A DNA stretch of 64,000 nucleotides. It comes from Membranipora membranacea. Lineage: Eukaryota > Bryozoa > Gymnolaemata > Cheilostomatida > Membraniporidae. Under the pieces are notes generated by a model. That model had not been told where the DNA came from and did not search any database. It worked only from the letters and a program-made list of their open reading frames with translations. The position numbers and the translations under genes were made by a program. The stretch spans positions 7,383,001-7,447,000 of the forward strand of contig OU612066.1 of assembly GCA_914767715.1 (NCBI GenBank), in the 5' to 3' direction. Within the stretch, counting starts at the first letter, position 1, and each line of letters begins with the position of its first letter. This document shows, one piece after another, positions 35,726 to 46,653 of this stretch.

Positions 35726-38700
35726 ATGGATTCTAAATCTGAAGATCAGATAGCTTGTAAAACTGAAGTGGATTCCGAGTCTGATCAGAACTCATCCGAG
35801 ACGTCGACAGACGTCCCCTCACCCGATGTCGTGAAAGAGAAGCTGGTTGATTATGAGGTTGATGATGTACCTCCTTGGTATCTATCTGCACTACTTGGAT
35901 TCCAGGTTAGATGTACTGTATTGGCAAAGACGTGGTGTGGTACTGAACTGACATTACGCTTTTTTGTATTTTCATATTTTTTGCTTATGTCACATATTTC
36001 AGACATGGCATCTCAAGCATTGTAGACAAGTACCCGATGTGTCAAATGTCCAAATGTCAAAATATTTACTTGGTCTGCATCAAAGAGTTTGAAGAGCTTG
36101 AATGGGCAGTGAAGTAATGATAGTTTTTTATTTCAATTTGAAACAAAATTGGGGTGGTTTTGCTTTTGCTACATTTAAACCTAATGAAATGGAGTGCAAG
36201 CAAAAGGCAATTTTTTTGCAGAAACTAAAATTCTGGATAAAACAATTTTTCCCCTGATTTTGAGTGGGATGATTTGGCTTAGAGTTCATAGTTGATAGCG
36301 CCACATGCTTGAATATTTTATATTGATTTTTACAGCATTTCCTGACAATGGTCAGTGGAATAGTTGCCACACCACTTCTACTAGCCAAACCCCTCTGTAT
36401 GGAGGACTCTACATCAGGGTATGCAGACGATTTGGGGAAAGCAGAACTCATTTCTTCCCTCATGTTTATGTCTGGAATTATAACTTTTCTTCAGACAACT
36501 TTTGGAGCTCGGTAAGTTGATTTATTTTGTCCAGAATTCAATCATAGCAATTGAAAAAAAAGGAAAATTAACAAGTTTTTGGTTCAGATTATTTAGAAAT
36601 TGAAACACGGTTTTATAAAATCAGCGAACAATCCTGTTTTGCCATTTGTGTACACACAGCACAGTGCGAGATGAATGGAGTAGGAGGTGTCTTTGCTGGT
36701 TAGAGCCTTCAGCACAATAGTGTTGAAGTTTGTGGGTTAGAGTCCCACTGCAGTCCATTGGCTACTGGGGTTTGGGTGGCCCCCAGGTGCGCTCCGACCT
36801 GCATTCAAACTGAGGACAAACTGCAAGAAAATTGCAGCCTCGCCCTTGTTGAACAGATAAACGTCAAAACATCGCAATCTAGCGTTCCACTAACGTCACA
36901 ATCCACGCAACGTCATAACAAAGGATATTTTAAACGTCAAAACCCTACAAATGAGAAAACAACACGGCATTTATGTTGAATTGTTAGGATTGCAATGTTT
37001 GTGAGTTCAAGCGTTTGCGACGTTTGTGAGGTTGCAACGTTTAAAAAAAACCCTTGCAACATTTTTGGGATTGTGACGTTAGTGGAAGGCTGCATGCTTG
37101 AACTCGAAGTTATGACGTTTGTGGGTTCAACAGCCCTCAAGGGAATGTGGAAGTAAGAAGGTTGTGGACAATTAAGCCCAGAAGTCGGAACACCATGCCG
37201 CAGCTTGAGAGACCCAATACGTTATGTATAGGTATTTACTAACCTTATATACCTAAAATATGGTAAAAGCAAGGGTAGAGACTACTAAAAGCACTTGATT
37301 AGGATAAGCAGTTGATTTTATTAGTTTTATGGATGCTTTGGATTGAGACGCTATCATGTCGCATAGGCCTGGATTTGTCAAATAAATTGAGCATTGTGCA
37401 AGCCTCAAAATTTTGGCTCACATAGCTTTCAATTCATTTTTTTAAAATCAATCCAAATAAACTATGACAGCACTGAGATATATAAATATTCCATATCAGT
37501 GACTGACACTGTGAGTACAAAATACAAGGTTGTCCCTAAAGTCTATCAGGTGAAATTACCCAGTAGGCGGATTCAATTGTTTTTTGCTAGTTTGTCTTTC
37601 ACCGGACTTTCAGACACTACAAGTCTACAAGACACCAAAATCATAGCTAGTATTAAATGCATTTGGTACAATCTCAAAGCTACTAGCAATTTTGTTACTG
37701 TTTCTGTCAAATTCGATGTGATTGAATCAGTTATTAATATTGTGATATGTGATGAAATTTTGATTGAATTAAAAGCAATAGCAACCATATCAAAATACAA
37801 TTTTCACTTTTATGACGTACGTTTATTACAATATGATGATCACTTTTCTGGCTCCTGATCCAGGATTTGTGCAGATTCTGAGGATGAATTGTTTATGGTT
37901 CCTACAGTTTCTCTTCCGCATTATATTCTTCAGGTTGCCGATCGTACAGGGCAGCACACAAGCACTTTTACCCCCTACATTTGCTCTCCTCAACGCAATG
38001 GGAAGTTGTCCTTCAATATTACCAGCAAGTGAGTAGTTTATTCAATAAAATTAGTGCAAACTGTAAATAACATGTTAAGTCGTGACCTATTTCCTTTCAA
38101 GTTACCAACACAAATCCCAATTTTAAATCACGAAACAGTGATCTCCCTTTCTGGGTTCATTGAAGATATAACTAACCCCCTCCCAGCCCCCTCATCTCCT
38201 GGTAAAACCTCTTCTAGGTGCTGTTGGTCAGCACATTTATACAGTATTATATTGTACATTACCATTACCCCAAACTAAAACACTGAAGAATATTCTGTGT
38301 TAACTGACATTGGACCTTATTTTAGCTGCAAACGTAACAGAATACATGGAAGCTAATACCGATATGAATTATGTGGTGTTAGCTGGATCTGATGAGCATC
38401 AACAGATATGGAAAACCAGGCTCAGGGCTGTGAGTTTGAGGCCATCAGTATTAAAAGTCATCATTATAGATTGAATTTTTCATTAATGTTTGTGTTCTGT
38501 TCAGTCACAAACAAGACACAAGACCCAATCCCTTCTCGCTGTCCCAGCAGGAGGGAGGATGGGACATCACCCTCCCACCGTCCCTGGTCCCAGGATATCA
38601 CCCTCCCACCGTCCCTGGTCCCAGGATATCACCTTCCCTGGTCCCAGGATATCACCCTCCCACCGTCCCTGGTCCCAGGATATCACCTTCCCTGGTCCCA

Positions 38701-41700
38701 GGATATCACCCTCCCGCCGTCCCTGGTCCCAGGATATCACCCTCCCACCGTCCCTGGTCCCAGGATATCACCCTCCCACCGTCCCTGGTCCCAGGATATC
38801 ACACACTCGCTGTTGAGTTGAGTTTATTTGTACATTCATAATCATCTTTTGAAGTGGGGTAGCATCAATGATAGTACTTGAATGTTTACACTAAAAATTA
38901 TGTCCAGAGTTATAGTAATTCATATAAAAAGTAAAAAAAACTGTTATTCATCTTCTCTGTCCTTGCTTTCTTGGGCCTAAAAACAGTATGGCATCTAGAG
39001 GATCTCCTGGAATTATTGAAAATGATCCTATCATGTAGCGGATGTGCACAGCTGTTTACCACCTTTCTAAAATGCGTGGTAGATTGACGTATAATAAAGT
39101 CATCGAGTGAAATCATATCCAGCCTGTCACAATATTGCTAATGAGGGAAAATAATTCGGGTGGCAGTGTCTTGAACATGCTCTAGCTTCGATTTGGTAGT
39201 GTCTGATAAAAACTGATAAAAAACTGGCGCACCATAACAGAGAACTGATCTAATATTTGCACAGTAAGAATTACATAAGCCAGTTGAGGACATTCCCAAT
39301 TTTTTGAGTTGTCTCATTAAAAATAACTTAGAGTTGCATCTTTTGATTATAGTAATAACATGTGGAATAAAAGTCAGGTGGTGATCAATGTAGATGCCTA
39401 AAAACTTCATCACCTGGGAGGGATTGGTGCTGTTTGGACTGTTTTCATAAAATACTGGATTTCGGTGTTCTTGTAAATAATTCAAATAAAAATTCATAAT
39501 GACAGTCTTGTCAGCATTTAGGAGCATGTGATTGTTTGCTGACCATAGAGCGGTCTGTTGAATGGCTGGCACAATTGATTGACTATCAGGGTCGCTAACT
39601 CTTAAATAGAAAGTGCTATCATCTGCATACTTGACAGTTTTGACCTTGAACATCGCTAATCCCTGTTGATTGTTGGGCTATCAGGCTTTGTGTGCAAATT
39701 GGACGTCCCACGTTTTTTACAAAGCTCCATGGTATCAACATTGACCTATATCCGAATAATGATACTTTGACCCTGTTCATAGTGGTATGATGAGCACTAT
39801 TTCTCAATCTGAGATTACCGGGTTGTTACTAAACAAAAGTCTCCTTGGTGATGATCATGATTCACATTTCACTGTGTTCTGACATCTACAACACAGTGCT
39901 CTTTTCCTCCCTCATCCCAGGGAGGGTGGGACACCCCCCCCAGCCCTACCCTCCCTGCTTATCCTAACATCCTGGTTTATTAATGGGTAGTGTCAGTTCG
40001 TTCACTACATTAGGAGTTGGCTAGGATGTTCCACAGACCAAATCACAACCTGAATTCAATAATTTCTATGAAATTATTCTGAAATAATTACTACCAATAT
40101 AAACAATTCTAGTTAATCTATTCATGCTGGAAGAAATTAGGTCAATAGCAGTTTGATTTTTCAGTGCTTTCATACAATCGTTAGAGGTTGATGATTGTGA
40201 CCAATCTATTGTGTAGATGTAAAAGCTGTTTTTTTCGCCTCAAATTCAAACCAGTTTACTCTCCATACATTATCTGATTCCACCTCTATTATCAACCAAG
40301 TCTGACTGACATTTTTCTCAGTTTGTGTGGTAAATTAACTCCTAATAAGTAAATGAGATAATGTGTCGTATCTGTCTCGCCAAACGATGCCAAATGATAA
40401 CAGATTCCATTTCTTTCTTTTATACAGGTGCAAGGCGCTATAATGGTTGCCTCTGCGTTTGAGATAATAGTCGGATTTAGTGGCATTTTGGGTTATATCA
40501 TGAAGTATATTGGGCCGCTGGTTATCGCTCCAACGCTTATGATGATCGGAATCCCACTGTTTAAGCTATCTGCAGAAAATGCTGGCAGCCAGTGGGGTAT
40601 TGCTGCATTGTAAGTTGGGTAGCTTCTCTAAATATGTGTTATGACCATTAACTGATGAGTCTGTGATGTACCTTAACTGTACCGATATAAAATATCGGTA
40701 CAAACTAAACATAATAAAAAAGTATTTCCTAACTTTTGTGGGGTCAAAACGGAAACGCTCAAGATTATCCAATGGTTGATAATCTCAACTTTATATGATG
40801 GGTAGCTTTATTGTCTAAACTGTTTCAGTCAAGGAGTGACATGTTATTACTTGGTTTCAAATTGGAATCGTTACTTTCTCCCAAACCTGTAGGATACCAG
40901 AACCCAGAACAAATTCATTCAGGTTGCCTGCAATCCTATATTTAATTTTTGGGAAAAGTAGCTGATAACACTGGTCTACTCCTAAACTTGGGTCGTTGGC
41001 GATGTTTGACTGGGCCCTCTTAGATTTTTTGTTTTTTAAACAACACCAAAACAAAAACCAAAGCGTGATCTGTCAAACATTGCCTGAGACCGAAGTTTAG
41101 GAGTAGACCCGTGGCTGAGACAAAATGCAAATGTGAGCTTCATCCATAGGATTCCTTTGATTGCAGTACAATCATAATGATGGTGGCTTTCTCAGAGTAC
41201 ATGAAAAACATCAAAATACCAAGCTGTAGGGGGAAAGAGGGCACGCCTATCTTCAGACTGTTTCCTGTAAGTGATCACCAGTAAAATGCTGCTACAGACC
41301 ATGTTGTACTGTTATATATAATGAATGGTATATAAATGGCGTAAGGATTTCTTGTATGATTTGACATTTAATGTTATCATCATGTTACTGTAAAATTAAA
41401 AGTTAGCCGCGATTTGATGGCTCTCTTAACCTCCCTTTTCAGGTTTTATTCGCCATGCTAGCAGGATACTTGCTCTGTGTGTTGTTCACTTACACCGATG
41501 TATTTCCAAATGACCCAAACAACCCACTCTACCTCGTCCGAACTGATATACGAGCTAAGGTTATATCTGATGCTCAGTGGTTCAGAATGCCATACCCTGG
41601 TCAATGGGGAGTACCGACTGTCACCCTAGCTGGTACTATTGGCATGATGTCAGGTCTTGTCGCTTCGATTGTTGAGTCAATAGGTGACTACCACGCATGT

Positions 41701-44700
41701 GCTCGGTGAGTGACCATCCTGGCTCACTACCTTATCAGAATAAAATGCTGCTGCTTTTTCATGGATTGGTACAGGATTAAAGCAAGACTGTTAGCCTTGG
41801 CGACATATGAGATGACTCTACAAAAAATTAGAAGAAAATGAGGACTGCTGCGTCTCCGCCTGTCCTTTATGGACAGTGAAAGTGTAAAAAATAGTTATAA
41901 TATTCTATTTTTTGTTATGCAGGTTGTCCGGTGCACCTCCACCCCCAAAGTCAGCTATAAACAGGGGTGCGTATTCTGATCGGGGATTCTTGGATATCCG
42001 CCCAATCACGGCTTAACTCTTTGCCTAACTTGACAAAATTGTCATTCATTTGTTTTTCACCTCAACCGCCATCACGGGTTTGTGAAATGAATGAAGTCAT
42101 CAGAAATTGACTTTAAGATTTTATGATTCATCGGCTAGACTTAGTTAGCTAAAATTAGTTACCATCCTTCAGTTTCAGTCCTTCAACTTGCTTAACATGT
42201 TTTTCATGTTCTCTTCGTTAAATATTTTGATTGGTGATATCCCTACCAGGTATATTTATGGAGGGAGTTGGTACATTGTTAGCTGGGGCTGTTGGAACAG
42301 GAAGCGGTACCACCTCTTTCAGCACAAATATTGCAGCTATTGGGATCACCAAGGTAAGACAAATAAGACGATTCTCTTAACTTGACAATACATGATTATC
42401 ACGGAGAGAGGCTAAGTATTGCTACTATTGCATGAATATTATTTGGACAATTTAAACGTGTGTCGACTAGAACTTAGAGTGTCGGTTGAGAAAATATTGA
42501 CTTTCTTTACATCTTCTGAAATCTGCTGAGTCAGTTGAAAATTTCCTAAAAAGTACTCTTCAAAATATATACTTGCAACGACAAACCTCATTAATCATAC
42601 CATCAAATGTATTTTTGTAATTTCTGAAGGGCTATTATTGTGTACAGACTATTACTTGTTGGAAGTTCTCGCAAAGATACTTTGATAAACCATTGTGCAC
42701 ACATGCATAAACTTCAAACAAACGTCTTTGAGGCCACAATAATGGAAAGGAAGTTGAGAAGAATGACATGAACCATTGATTGATCTATTGTATTGCTATC
42801 ACTAACTGTAAAAGTTGTGAAAAAATCGGTGCTGGTACACATACTCTGCTTTTAAAAAACCACTTCTAACTTTGATGGACTAAGGATGATTAATATGTCC
42901 GTCTGTAGACCTTTCATGACTTTGAACAACTGTGAGTTGTTTTCAACTATATTTTGTCGTCTTTTTTTTTACTCTGAAAACTCAATTCAATTCTAATGCT
43001 CAGGCCTCCCAAAGTGTTACTCAATTCTTTACCTTTGCTTTCTTTAGGTGGGAAGCCGACGAGTGATACAGGCTAGCGCAATCATCATGCTGATATTTGG
43101 TGTGATGACAAAGCCTATGGCTATCTTTGTAACAATTCCTCCTGCTGTGCTTGGAGCTATGTACATTACTCTTTTCGGTTTGTGAATATCTAATACTCCC
43201 TCGCCAAGAACACAAACCCTACTTCGGCAGCATATATCTTCAATTCCTTAGTAATGCAAACTCGGTAATTAATGCAGCCAAAAGCTCCATAATTCTACTT
43301 TGCCAGAAGTTCATTTCTTCATCACAGAGAGTTTGGGTGAATTGCTAACCACAAATAAGCGTTCGTTTGTGAGCCCACTACTCTCATATCAGAAGTAGTG
43401 TTTTGATTCATATATACTTTGACTATCATCTTTTTCAGGGTTGATTGTTGCAATCGGTATCTCCAATCTACAATATATCAATCTTAACTCGTCCCGAAAT
43501 ATGATGATATTAGGGATAACTATAATGACTGCTCTGGCGCTGCCTGAATGGATAGCTAACAATAAAGATGTCATCAAAACAGGTTCAGTCTCCATAAGTT
43601 CCTCGTTATAAAGCCAATCTTGTTATATGTATACTTTGTTGGTATAAATCTCATTTGTTTAAAATGTTTTTTCAGAATAACCCAACAAAAATGTTTTTTT
43701 AAAAAAAGGCAGTGTTTAGTCAAAGTGAGTTTTTGTTTGACTAAGTTTTTTTTCACTTCAACATCGCATTCCAAGTTGTCTTCCAACTTGATTACTTTAT
43801 ATTCTGAGCCATTAACTGAATTAATCGATTTTCTACTTCTTTTCCGCATTGTAAAGTCACTAAATTGAATAAACATTTGACAGCTGTGCCAGCAAACTCA
43901 CTACAAGACATGGGTCTCTAATTCATGACTGATTATGTGTTTTCTGGTTGATATTTTTCCAGGATCTGATGTTGCTGATGACTTAATAATAGTTCTGCTT
44001 AGCACAAGCATGTTTATAGCTGGACTCTTAGCGTTCATACTGGACAACACTATGCCAGGTATGAGAGGAATATCATCCATTGAATTTTGTCCGCAGTCAT
44101 ATATATCGATATCTAGCCTTGTCGCGCAGCTACTTTTTCTGTCAAAAAAAAAAAATTGCTAGACCAACACAGCCTGCCCTTGAACAAGCATTCAGAAAAT
44201 CATCCTTTTAGGAAGACATCTCACTTGGATATTGACTCTAACCATAGTTGTTCTATTGTTGTGATTTTATTTCAAATCTATACGTTTGGATTGATTTCTG
44301 CAATTATCTGCCGCAGATCGATCTAAAATATCAACAGTAAAGCTACAACAAGCCATCACATTGTCATCATGTATGAAGTTATTTATCAAATAATCTACTA
44401 TTGACTCTATTTGCATCTCAAGCATTTGTGATATGTGAATAACTGAGTTACATGACCTACTTTGTAACAGGTACCCCTGAGGAGAGGGGTCTGGTAGGGT
44501 GGCATGAAGCTACCTCTTCGGATGACAAGGAGGCTGCCAAAAAATGTTATGACATGCCATTTGGGAATGATCTCATTTACAGGTAACTAGAGAAACTTTC
44601 AGCACTTTGATACAGATAGTTCTAGTTCAGGGTTGCTATCTCTCTATTGCTATCCGGAATAAAACATTCTGGTCTGCCTAATTAAATTTTATTTTTCCAA

Positions 44701-45175
44701 TTTTAAATGAGAACAATACGATTAGTAATGCATTTGTAAAATCTGTCCCTGATGAGATAACAAAAATTAAATGTATATTCTTGAAAAACATAAAATCAAG
44801 CCTTTAGTCTAACAGCATGACAGTAACAATCTCAACTGCTCGCTGTAAGAATTGGGATCTATAAACATGATGTAAATGGAATTGTCTTTTCATACATAAG
44901 ACAATTCATTGTTAAAATCTTTTCTCAACTCCCCTTTACACAGTTAAAAAATGCATGTGTCAACTTGAGGACCCGAGGAAGTATACCAAATACCTGAGTG
45001 TTGTGTGTGTGAAATCTCAGGTTTTTATTTTGTCGTTGTATGTTTTCTTTTCAGAACTAAATGGTTGTCATATCTACCCATATCTCCTAGTTTCATGAGT
45101 CACAAAAATAAATCTATAAACAAGGAGGAACTTGATGAGGAATCGGGTGGACAAGGAAGTGATACCAGGCTGTGA
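35726..45175 (+). CDS. SLC23 family sodium-dependent ascorbate/nucleobase transporter, complete
   Basis: A plasma-membrane transporter of the nucleobase-ascorbate family (SVCT-type). Coding exons are 35,726-35,905, 36,336-36,511, 37,934-38,028, 38,326-38,429, 40,428-40,609, 41,167-41,266, 41,443-41,705, 41,923-41,966, 42,250-42,353, 43,048-43,177, 43,439-43,582, 43,963-44,058, 44,471-44,582 and 45,055-45,175. All phases agree and give 616 residues (human SVCT1 598, SVCT2 650). Family blocks in order are [60 protein letters not shown] (with V for the first I), GITKVGSRRV and AFILDNTMPG. The protein has about 14 membrane segments by family knowledge, with acidic hydrophilic ends. The signature (42,324-42,353) reads TNIAAIGITK, differing at two family positions. 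An upstream in-frame ATG at 35,690 lies before the splice acceptor and would be removed. Whether the substrate is ascorbate or a nucleobase cannot be told from sequence alone. Confidence 0.95.
36697..36746 (+). repeat. tRNA-derived SINE-like head in SLC23 intron
   Basis: TGGTTAGAGC (36,697-36,706, A-box-like D arm) and GGGTTAGAGTCCC (36,734-36,746, B-box-like T arm) lie at shortened tRNA spacing. No anticodon stem is formed, so I call it a tRNA-derived repeat remnant and not a tRNA gene. Confidence 0.5.
36846..37140. repeat. Long imperfect inverted repeat rich in ACGTC/AACGTTT motifs
   Basis: Left and right arms of about 140 bases are imperfect reverse complements. TTCCACTAACGTCACAATCC in the left arm is matched exactly by its complement in the right arm near 37,068-37,090. 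The outer ends match as TTGTTGAAC...AAACGTCA against TGACGTTTGTGGGTTCAACA. Both arms are dotted with ACGTC and AACGTTT. It is a foldback or MITE-like element in the intron after SLC23 coding exon 2. An open frame across it is a by-product. Confidence 0.75.
38563..38803. repeat. GC-rich minisatellite in SLC23 intron
   Basis: Eight or nine copies of a 31-base unit alternate irregularly with a 23-base variant lacking part of it. Each copy contains CCCTGGTCCCAGGATATCAC. The local GC content is far above the surroundings. Open frames on the plus strand read through it because neither unit carries a stop. It lies about 130 bases after the donor of the exon at 38,326-38,429. Confidence 0.93.
38910..39653 (-). 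mobile_element. LINE reverse transcriptase fragment, 5'-truncated
   Basis: A minus-strand frame at 39,138-39,653 encodes the palm and thumb part of a non-LTR retrotransposon reverse transcriptase. It has VKYADDSTFYL (YADD catalytic motif at 39,618-39,629), then LLNADKTVIMNF, MKFLGIYIDHHL and LRQLKKLG, ending in a stop after TATRIIF. A second frame at 38,910-39,116 carries the basic C-terminal tail, so a frameshift separates the two. The upstream finger domain and the endonuclease are absent, typical of 5' truncation. It sits antisense in the SLC23 intron 38,430-40,427. A CR1-like clade is a guess. Confidence 0.88.
40973..41110. mobile_element. Short MITE with about 40-base terminal inverted repeats
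   Basis: The ends are inverted copies: GGTCTACTCCTAAACTT at the left and its complement at 41,094-41,110. A further matching stretch, ATGTTTGAC, lies inward at both ends. The total length is about 138 bases, with an AT-rich centre. It lies in the SLC23 intron before the exon at 41,167. No clear target duplication was found. Confidence 0.8.
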
Positions 45176-45654
45176 CAACCGTTCGTGAATAGGAAAAAAG
45201 GAGGGAAGTTATTATCACCAGATAAGATTGTGATTCCAACAGATTTTCAAACGACGTTACATCATAAGATTATGTTGTCGTCGAGCAACTAAAAGATACT
45301 GTTTTTTTTTACTTTTTTTTATTAATCATTTTTACAATTACATTCAGGCCAATTATATTGCCAAATTTTAATGCCGTTATTTTTGGCAGTAAATCCTCTA
45401 GCTCAGTAAATTGTATATAAGGCTATAAATTCACAAGGAAACTGATCCACAATTCTTACGTTGATCATTGCATAGTAAGGTTCAAATATATCAATTATAT
45501 TCTACAAGTGGATTCACCGTTCTTTTATTGAATTATATTTCTCTCTTATACCATAATATATATAAATATATAATTTTTTTACCATGAGCGACACGATTTA
45601 CTCTTTGTATATACTGAATCAATCAATTCAGCTTTTGCTTAAATATTCAATTCA

Positions 45655-45660
45655 ATTAAA
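45655..45660 (+). terminator. Candidate SLC23 polyadenylation signal
   Basis: ATTAAA about 480 bases after the stop codon, in very AT-rich sequence. Weak and not unique. Confidence 0.25.
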
Positions 45661-46130
45661 GTTATGATGCACCTATTTTCATTGTTCGATTAATCTACCT
45701 CTCCAACAGCTGGGACTTGAACGAACTACAGAAGGCTTGTGCATCGAGTCTATTTTTTACACAGGAAGTCTGCTTTTAACAGAACACACATTAAAGCATC
45801 GTTCAGTGAACTGAAATGGCTTTTTGCGCACATAGTTTTATTTAAAATCTGTATGATTTAATGATAGTCCTCAACATTTTATACATGCTTTATTAAAATT
45901 TCCATCTTTGATTTTGCATATCCCCATATCTTTATATCTCAGTTTTCATAGATACACAGTCAAGTCAGACAGGCAATCAAATTATCATGCATAATATAAT
46001 AGTCAGGTCAGGCAATGAAATTATAATACATAACCTTTTCATTCTGATCGTCTGTGCGCACTCTTCTGAATAAGGATAATACCATATGTAAAGTGTACCT
46101 GTGTATCCCTCTTTCAGGTAACGGCTCACA

Positions 46131-46653
46131 GTGACAATTTGACTTGACTTTTGAATGCATTGAATTGATGCCATCAAATCAGTTCAGTAGTGCATTGCAT
46201 TCCTGTCATCAACCAATAGCTATAAGATGTAGCACACATTTTGTATGCACTGACTGAGGAGATTGAAAGCGTTGTACCCTGTATAGGGTATGTATAACTC
46301 ATTGAATGTCTGTAGAGGTCGGCCAACTTCTTAAAATCTAAAATGTCCATAGTCAGCATTGTCAGAGATGATGACTCTATATTGTTTCTCATAATGCTGT
46401 TCTGATAATTTTTGTTCACCCTTAAGCTCAAGGGTTGTGTGGGGTATTGACTATATACCTGGATATGGCTACTCTTGTCCGTGTAAAGTCCTGGTCTTGG
46501 AGGTGACAATTTGACTTGACTTTTGAATGCATTGAATTGATGCCATCAAATCAGTTCAGTAGTGTATTGCATTCTTGTCATCAACCAATAGCTATAAGAT
46601 GTAGCACACATTTCGTGTGCACTCACTGAGGAGATTAAAAGCGCTGTACTATG
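46131..46653. repeat. Direct repeat pair, about 150 bases, 372 bases apart
   Basis: Copy one at about 46,131-46,281 and copy two at about 46,503-46,653 both begin GTGACAATTTGACTTGAC and stay nearly identical to AGGAGATT. They differ at a handful of positions. The intervening 220 bases are unique. Confidence 0.9.

Noticed and set aside
36758-36979. 73-codon plus-strand frame
   Set aside because: It crosses one arm of the inverted repeat inside an SLC23 intron and has no family resemblance.
38408-38821. Pro/Ser-rich open frames of 108 and 137 codons
   Set aside because: They run from an SLC23 exon past its donor into the 31/23-base minisatellite. The proper donor at 38,430 joins in phase to 40,428.
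46174-46509. 111-codon minus-strand frame
   Set aside because: It spans the unique piece between the two direct repeats, with no splice signals and no recognisable protein.
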